A stretch of 64,000 nt of DNA from Actinobacillus succinogenes 130Z (GTDB lineage Bacteria; Pseudomonadota; Gammaproteobacteria; Enterobacterales; Pasteurellaceae): the NCBI RefSeq assembly GCF_000017245.1, contig NC_009655.1:434001-498000 (forward strand), read 5' to 3'. Below, one piece after another: positions 59,727 to 64,000 of this stretch. Within the stretch, counting starts at the first letter, position 1; the number at the start of each line of letters is the position of its first letter. The notes beneath the pieces were generated by a model. That model worked only from the letters and a program-made list of their open reading frames with translations. It did no database searches and was not told the DNA's origin. The translations under genes and the position numbers were made by a program.

Positions 59727-60734
59727 ATGGCAACAAAATCCATTCTTATTGAAAAAGGCAACGGTGGTTGGGGCGGTCCTTTAACCTTGCCGGTGACGGA
59801 CGGTAAAAAGATTCTTTATATGACGGCAGGCACGCGTCCCGCTATTGTAGACAAATTGACGGAATTAACCGGCTGGGAAGCCGTGGACGGCTTTAAAAAC
59901 GGAGAACCGCCGGCGGAAGAAATCGGCATTGCAATTATTGACTGCGGCGGCGTGTTGCGCTGCGGGTTATATCCGAAACGCCGTATTCCGACCATTAATA
60001 TTCATGCTACCGGTAAATCCGGGCCGTTAGCGGAATTTATTGTAGAAGATATTTATGTTTCTGCGGTGAAAGAAAACAATATCAAACTGATTGAAGGCGA
60101 CGGAACGGAAACGGTACCGACCGCAACCGTTGAAACCGAATCGGCGGATAACGGGAAAAGCGCGGTTAAAGATTATGACAGTTCGAAAAAAATTACTGAA
60201 CAAAGCGATGGTCTGCTCGCCAGAATAGGGATGGGAATGGGTTCCGTTGTAGCGGTATTTTTTCAAGCCGGACGGGATACCATCGATACCGTATTAAAAA
60301 CCATTCTGCCGTTTATGGCGTTCGTCTCCGCTTTGATCGGCATTATCATCGCCTCCGGATTGGGTGACTGGATTGCCAACGGTTTAACTCCGTTGGCGGG
60401 TAATCCCATCGGCTTGGTTACATTGGCGCTAATCTGTTCTTTCCCGTTGCTCAGCCCGTTCTTGGGGCCGGGCGCGGTGATAGCTCAGGTTATCGGGGTA
60501 TTAGTAGGTACACAAATCGGTTTGGGCAATATTCCGCCTGCCTTAGCGTTACCGGCATTGTTCGCGATTAACGCACAAGCTGCCTGCGACTTTATTCCCG
60601 TCGGTCTTTCCATGGCGGAAGCCAAACAGGATACCGTGCGGGTAGGCGTCCCTGCGGTGTTGGTCAGTCGGTTCTTAACCGGTGCGCCGACGGTTCTTAT
60701 CGCTTGGGCGGTTTCCGGTTTTATTTATCAATAA
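59727..60734 (+). CDS. srlE: Sorbitol PTS IIBC component SrlE
   Basis: Carries the phosphorylated cysteine of the IIB domain and additional membrane helices. The 335-residue protein has the N-terminal IIB part (GNGGWGGPLTLPV, and IIDCGGVLRCG with the active-site Cys) and a C-terminal membrane part (LGDWIANGLTPLAGNPIG through FIPVGLSMAEAKQDT). A charged linker of about 40 residues joins them. Ribosome-binding site GGAGGT. Confidence 0.94.
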   Translation: MATKSILIEKGNGGWGGPLTLPVTDGKKILYMTAGTRPAIVDKLTELTGWEAVDGFKNGEPPAEEIGIAIIDCGGVLRCGLYPKRRIPTINIHATGKSGPLAEFIVEDIYVSAVKENNIKLIEGDGTETVPTATVETESADNGKSAVKDYDSSKKITEQSDGLLARIGMGMGSVVAVFFQAGRDTIDTVLKTILPFMAFVSALIGIIIASGLGDWIANGLTPLAGNPIGLVTLALICSFPLLSPFLGPGAVIAQVIGVLVGTQIGLGNIPPALALPALFAINAQAACDFIPVGLSMAEAKQDTVRVGVPAVLVSRFLTGAPTVLIAWAVSGFIYQ

Positions 60735-60816
60735 ATGAAGCGCGGAACGGAACCATCCGTCCGCACGAAAGAATATAACGGAACGGTTCATCGTTCTTGT
60801 AAGAGGAAAGCAAATT

Positions 60817-61185
60817 ATGACGGTTATTTATCAAACTACCTTTACCAAAGTAGGAAATTTTGCCCGCGACGCTTTAGAGGAAGGCATGCTGATTACCTTT
60901 AAACAAGGCGCACCAGCGGATTTAGAGGATTATTGTTTTATTCACAGCCACGGCGTATTGGATACCGATATACGGCAGGGAGACATCGCCGAGTTTGACG
61001 GCGTGGATTATCCCGTCACCGCAGTGGGCGAAGTGGCTTCTTTCAATTTGAAGGAATTGGGACATGTTACCTGGCGTTTCGACGGTGCGGAACATGCGGA
61101 GTATCCGGGCACGATTCATGTTCGCGGCACGATTCCAAGTGCGGTCAAAGAAGGCAGTGTTTTACGGATTAAACGCGGTGAATAG
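60817..61185 (+). CDS. srlB: Sorbitol PTS IIA component SrlB
   Basis: The 122-residue soluble EIIA of the glucitol family, which accepts phosphate from HPr on a His, probably that of FIHSHGVL. DTDIRQGDIAEFDGVDYPVTAVGE and the C-terminal GTIHVRGTIPSAVKEGSVLRI are family features. Third gene of the operon. An in-frame uptake signal encodes SAVKE. Confidence 0.94.
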   Translation: MTVIYQTTFTKVGNFARDALEEGMLITFKQGAPADLEDYCFIHSHGVLDTDIRQGDIAEFDGVDYPVTAVGEVASFNLKELGHVTWRFDGAEHAEYPGTIHVRGTIPSAVKEGSVLRIKRGE

Positions 61186-61232
61186 TCACCGCATAAGCGA
61201 ATTGATGAAAATTTAATATAGGAAAATAAATT

Positions 61233-62021
61233 ATGAACAATGTTAAAAAAGTAGCGGTTGTGGTGGGCGGCGGTCAAACTTTAGGCGCATTTTTATCCGA
61301 AGGACTGGCGGATGCCGGGTATCGTGTGGTGGTCGCGGATTTAAACGGCGATAATGCCGGCGCCGTGGCGGCGGTCATTAACGGCAAATACGGCGCGGAT
61401 AATGCGCTGGGCGCACAAGTGGATGCAACCAATGAATCCAGCGTAGAAGCCCTGGCGAAAGCCACCGACGATAAATTCGGACGTGTGGATTTACTGGTTT
61501 ACAGCGCCGGTACGGCAAAAGCGTCGCCAATCTGGGATTTTGCATTGAAAGATTTTAACGTTTCCGTTAATGTGAACTTAATCGGTTATTTTTTATCGGC
61601 TAAACATTTTTCCCGTTTAATGATTCGCGATGGCATTAAAGGACGGATTATTCAGATTAATTCCAAATCCGGTAAAGTAGGCAGTAAATTTAATTCCGGT
61701 TACAGTGCGGCGAAATTCGGCGGTGTCGGGTTAACCCAATCTTTAGCCTTGGACTTGGCGGACAAAGGCATTACCGTACATTCCTTAATGTTGGGTAATT
61801 TACTGAAATCGCCGATGTTCCAGTCGTTAATTCCGCAATATGCGAAAAAACTGGGCATTCCGGAAAGCGAAGTGGAACAGGTTTATATCGACAAAGTGCC
61901 GCTTAAACGTGGTTGTGACTATCAGGACGTGCTGAATGTGTTAAAATTTTATGCCAGCGAAGAAGCGTCTTATTGCACGGGACAAATGATTAACATTACG
62001 GGCGGTCAGGTCATGTTCTAA
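61233..62021 (+). CDS. srlD: Sorbitol-6-phosphate 2-dehydrogenase SrlD
   Basis: NAD-dependent short-chain dehydrogenase converting sorbitol-6-phosphate to fructose-6-phosphate. The 262-residue protein has the nucleotide motif VVGGGQTLGAFL and the SDR active site (Ser in INSKSGKVG, Y-x3-K in YSAAKFGG). Fourth gene of the operon. Its product is also the substrate of the aldolase-like gene that follows. Confidence 0.96.
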   Translation: MNNVKKVAVVVGGGQTLGAFLSEGLADAGYRVVVADLNGDNAGAVAAVINGKYGADNALGAQVDATNESSVEALAKATDDKFGRVDLLVYSAGTAKASPIWDFALKDFNVSVNVNLIGYFLSAKHFSRLMIRDGIKGRIIQINSKSGKVGSKFNSGYSAAKFGGVGLTQSLALDLADKGITVHSLMLGNLLKSPMFQSLIPQYAKKLGIPESEVEQVYIDKVPLKRGCDYQDVLNVLKFYASEEASYCTGQMINITGGQVMF

Positions 62022-62037
62022 CCTTTATTTTACGGTC

Positions 62038-62063
62038 AGGCGGGCGATTTACCCGCCTTTATT
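62038..62063 (+). terminator. Hairpin between srlD and the aldolase gene
   Basis: GGCGGG and CCCGCC form a 6-bp stem with a CGATTTA loop followed by TTTATTT, just before the next ribosome-binding site. It may partly end the srlAEBD transcript and lower expression of the downstream genes, or stabilise the mRNA end. Confidence 0.55.
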
Positions 62064-62076
62064 TCAGGAGGATGTT

Positions 62077-62742
62077 ATGCAACTCTATCTCGATACGGCA
62101 AACCTCGAAACCATTAAAAAATTTCACCGCACTTTACCGCTGCAAGGCGTAACCACCAATCCCAGTATTCTGGCGAAAGAGAAACAGCCTGTAGCTGAAA
62201 CTTTGCAGGCGATTCAACAGATTATCGGCGAAAACGGTCAGCTTTTTGCTCAGACACTAGGCCGTTCCGCCCGGGAAATGATAGATGACGCCTTGGCGTT
62301 ACGGGAAATCGTACCGACTATCGCGGTTAAAATCCCCGTTACTCCCGAAGGTTTGGTCGCTATTAAGGAGTTAACCCGATTGAGCGTACCCGTTTTGGGA
62401 ACCGCGGTATACGGTGCGGCGCAAGGATTTTTAGCAGCCTTGGCCGGCGCCGTATATATCGCCCCTTATGTGAACCGTATCGATGCACAGGGCGGCAGCG
62501 GTATCGATGTGGTACGGGAATTACAGGCGTTACTGGATCAACACGCACCGGATTCTTTGATTTGCGCGGCAAGTTTCCGGACGCCGCGCCAAGCTTTAGA
62601 CTGTTTACTGGCCGGTTGTCAGTCCATCACGTTGCCGCCTGATATTGCGCTGGCTTTCTTGAATGATCCGGCGGTATTTGCCGCCGTGGAAAAATTTGAA
62701 GCGGACTGGCAAAATGCGTATCAACGCAGTACATTGCTGTAA
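62077..62742 (+). CDS. fsa: Fructose-6-phosphate aldolase / transaldolase-like protein
   Basis: A 221-residue member of the small transaldolase subfamily (FSA/TalC). The Schiff-base lysine is K85 in AVKIPVTPEG, and NPSILAKEKQP and TAVYGAAQGFLAALAGA follow the family. FSA cleaves fructose-6-phosphate to glyceraldehyde-3-phosphate and dihydroxyacetone, but some members are transaldolases; which applies is unknown. Its location after srlD suggests a role with sorbitol-derived fructose-6-phosphate. An uptake signal is translated in frame near residue 18 (HRTLP). Confidence 0.88.
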   Translation: MQLYLDTANLETIKKFHRTLPLQGVTTNPSILAKEKQPVAETLQAIQQIIGENGQLFAQTLGRSAREMIDDALALREIVPTIAVKIPVTPEGLVAIKELTRLSVPVLGTAVYGAAQGFLAALAGAVYIAPYVNRIDAQGGSGIDVVRELQALLDQHAPDSLICAASFRTPRQALDCLLAGCQSITLPPDIALAFLNDPAVFAAVEKFEADWQNAYQRSTLL

Positions 62743-62843
62743 CGGAATATGTCTTTGAATATATCGGTTATGTGTTTTTGAAACATTTGTAAGTTTTTTA
62801 GCAGATGTTTTTAATAAATTTCTTTTAATTTGTGAGATAATCT

Positions 62844-63206
62844 ATGCAGAATGCAACAAATGCGTTGATTTTATTGGCTGTAATAGCCTGGTTACTGCAA
62901 ATAGTCTTGGGTTGGTTGCAGGTTAACCGGTTTAATCGCGCATTTGGATGGCTGAGCGAGCAGGGCAATGTGGGGATAGGCCGTACCCGAGGGCGGTTTA
63001 AAGCTAAGGTGGTCATTGCGCTTGCTTTCGATGAAAACCGCCGAGTGGCGGATTCGATCATGATGAAAGGCTGGACGGTGTTCAGTAAACCCCGCTCCGT
63101 TCCGCCTTTAAAAGGATTACATTATGATGACATCCGTCCTCAGGTGATTTTTCCGAATGATAAAAATGCACAGGAAGCTCTGTCTGAGGCACTCCGATTA
63201 AAATAG
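62844..63206 (+). CDS. gutM: Glucitol operon activator GutM
   Basis: A 120-residue protein of the GutM/SrlM family: an N-terminal membrane segment (ILLAVIAWLLQIVLGWLQV), then a soluble part with GNVGIGRTRGRFKAKVVIALAFDENRRVADSIMMKGW. In E. coli GutM is an activator of the glucitol operon, although its membrane segment makes the mechanism unclear. It precedes gutR by 12 bases. AT-rich spacer of 100 bases after fsa. Confidence 0.9.
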   Translation: MQNATNALILLAVIAWLLQIVLGWLQVNRFNRAFGWLSEQGNVGIGRTRGRFKAKVVIALAFDENRRVADSIMMKGWTVFSKPRSVPPLKGLHYDDIRPQVIFPNDKNAQEALSEALRLK

Positions 63207-63218
63207 GCACATTTCGTT

Positions 63219-63986
63219 ATGAAACCAAGAGAAAGACAACAAGCTATTTTAGATTATCTGCAGATTCACGGTCGCACGCCCGTGGATCAACTCGCCGACC
63301 ATTTTAAAACGACGGGTACCACTATCCGTAAAGATTTAACCGTCTTGGAAGCGGATAACAAAGTGTTACGTACTTATGGCAGCGTGGTATTAGCCGCCGC
63401 CAGCGATGAAATCGATTTACCCCTCACCAATAAAACAACCATCAATCTTGAGATCAAAAGTAAAATCGGACGCGCCGCGGCGGATCTGATTAAAAACGGC
63501 GATTCCATTATCATGGATCAAGGCAGTACCGTGTTGCAGATGGTGCCGAATTTAAGTCGGTTTGAAAACCTTACCATCATGACCAACAGCTTGCATATTA
63601 TTAATGCGTTAACAGCGTTGGAATTGGATTTCGAGCTGTTAATGTGCGGCGGAACTTATCGTCCGAAATCCGGATCGTTTCACGGTATTCTGGCGGAAAG
63701 TACCGTAGAAAAATTCACTTTCGATAAGCTGTTTATCGGTACCGACGGATTTGATTTAAACGTAGGGCTCACGACCTTCAATGAAGTGCACGGCGTCAGT
63801 AAAGCCATGTGTCATGCGGCACGGGAAATTATTGTGCTGGCGGACTCCAGCAAATTTAACCGCCGCAGTCCGAATATCGTTTGTCCGCTGGAAAAAATCA
63901 ATGTCGTCGTAACGGATGACGGGCTCGATAAAAGTATTCATGCTGCGTTGATTGAAAAGGGGATTCGCGTAATTATCGTAGATTAG
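63219..63986 (+). CDS. gutR: DeoR-family repressor of the sorbitol operon GutR (SrlR)
   Basis: A 255-residue regulator: DeoR winged-helix HTH (RQQAILDYLQIHGRTPVDQLADHFKTTGTTIRKDL) and a C-terminal sugar-phosphate isomerase-like sensor domain (SKIGRAAADLIKNGDSIIMDQGSTVLQM). Probable repressor of srlA promoter binding the AT-rich palindromes at 58950-59043. Last gene of the operon; the frame ends at 63986, 14 bases before the window end. Confidence 0.92.
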   Translation: MKPRERQQAILDYLQIHGRTPVDQLADHFKTTGTTIRKDLTVLEADNKVLRTYGSVVLAAASDEIDLPLTNKTTINLEIKSKIGRAAADLIKNGDSIIMDQGSTVLQMVPNLSRFENLTIMTNSLHIINALTALELDFELLMCGGTYRPKSGSFHGILAESTVEKFTFDKLFIGTDGFDLNVGLTTFNEVHGVSKAMCHAAREIIVLADSSKFNRRSPNIVCPLEKINVVVTDDGLDKSIHAALIEKGIRVIIVD

Positions 63987-64000
63987 CACCCGAATTTCGC

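Overview
The window is a chromosomal segment of a Pasteurellaceae bacterium. The clearest sign is the very frequent uptake-signal core AAGTGCGGT (often AAAGTGCGGTCA) on both strands, inside genes and as inverted intergenic pairs. This is the H. influenzae type of uptake sequence, not the A. pleuropneumoniae type. Gene content (hybrid peroxiredoxin-glutaredoxin next to oxyR, rimO next to a cytoplasmic N-glycosyltransferase, a Pasteurella/Neisseria-like type II-C CRISPR) agrees. A rumen-type relative such as Basfia or [Mannheimia] succiniciproducens is my inference, supported only by the general gene style plus sorbitol and tannase-like genes.

Layout. 0-3 kb: the C-terminal part of cas9, then cas1, cas2 and a seven-repeat type II-C array. 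3-15.5 kb: housekeeping genes, namely bcp, yihI-DUF2489-hemN, a kinase-like gene, the yibN-secB-gpsA-cysE cluster, ftsEX, hybrid peroxiredoxin divergent from oxyR-fabR, zapB and glpX. 15.6-20.2 kb: six minus-strand genes for exported proteins, including two small proteins built of three 35- or 37-residue repeats, a CsgG-like lipoprotein, a Sel1-repeat protein and a pentapeptide-repeat protein. This looks like a curli- or holdfast-like surface fibre locus and is the best candidate for an undescribed system here. 20.5-33.6 kb: hldD, mioC, an iron-dependent alcohol dehydrogenase, a rhodanese, rimO-ngt, metJ, aqpZ, glyQ/glyS, crcB and a Cof phosphatase.

33.8-47.6 kb: ilvG-ilvM-ilvD-(ZIP transporter)-ilvA, ygfZ, yicC, rph-pyrE and purL behind a PurR-like box. 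47.7-49.3 kb: an AT-rich accessory island with two unrecognised membrane proteins, a broken VapB-like antitoxin and GC-rich palindromic repeats. 49.4-58.8 kb: cdd (CRP-like promoter), a Fur-box-linked exported DUF4198 protein, udp, ridA, trmA-rsmJ-rluE, a decayed gene, potD and a tannase/feruloyl-esterase-like protein. 59-64 kb: a sorbitol (glucitol) operon, srlA-srlE-srlB-srlD, a fructose-6-phosphate aldolase-like gene, gutM and gutR, behind a perfect CRP site and three copies of an AT-rich palindrome.

Many transcription units end in hairpins, and about half of those are made from two facing uptake signals. I saw no rRNA or tRNA genes and no complete insertion sequence. Starts were moved inward from the longest reading frame wherever a ribosome-binding site or family alignment from memory supported it; database searches were not possible.
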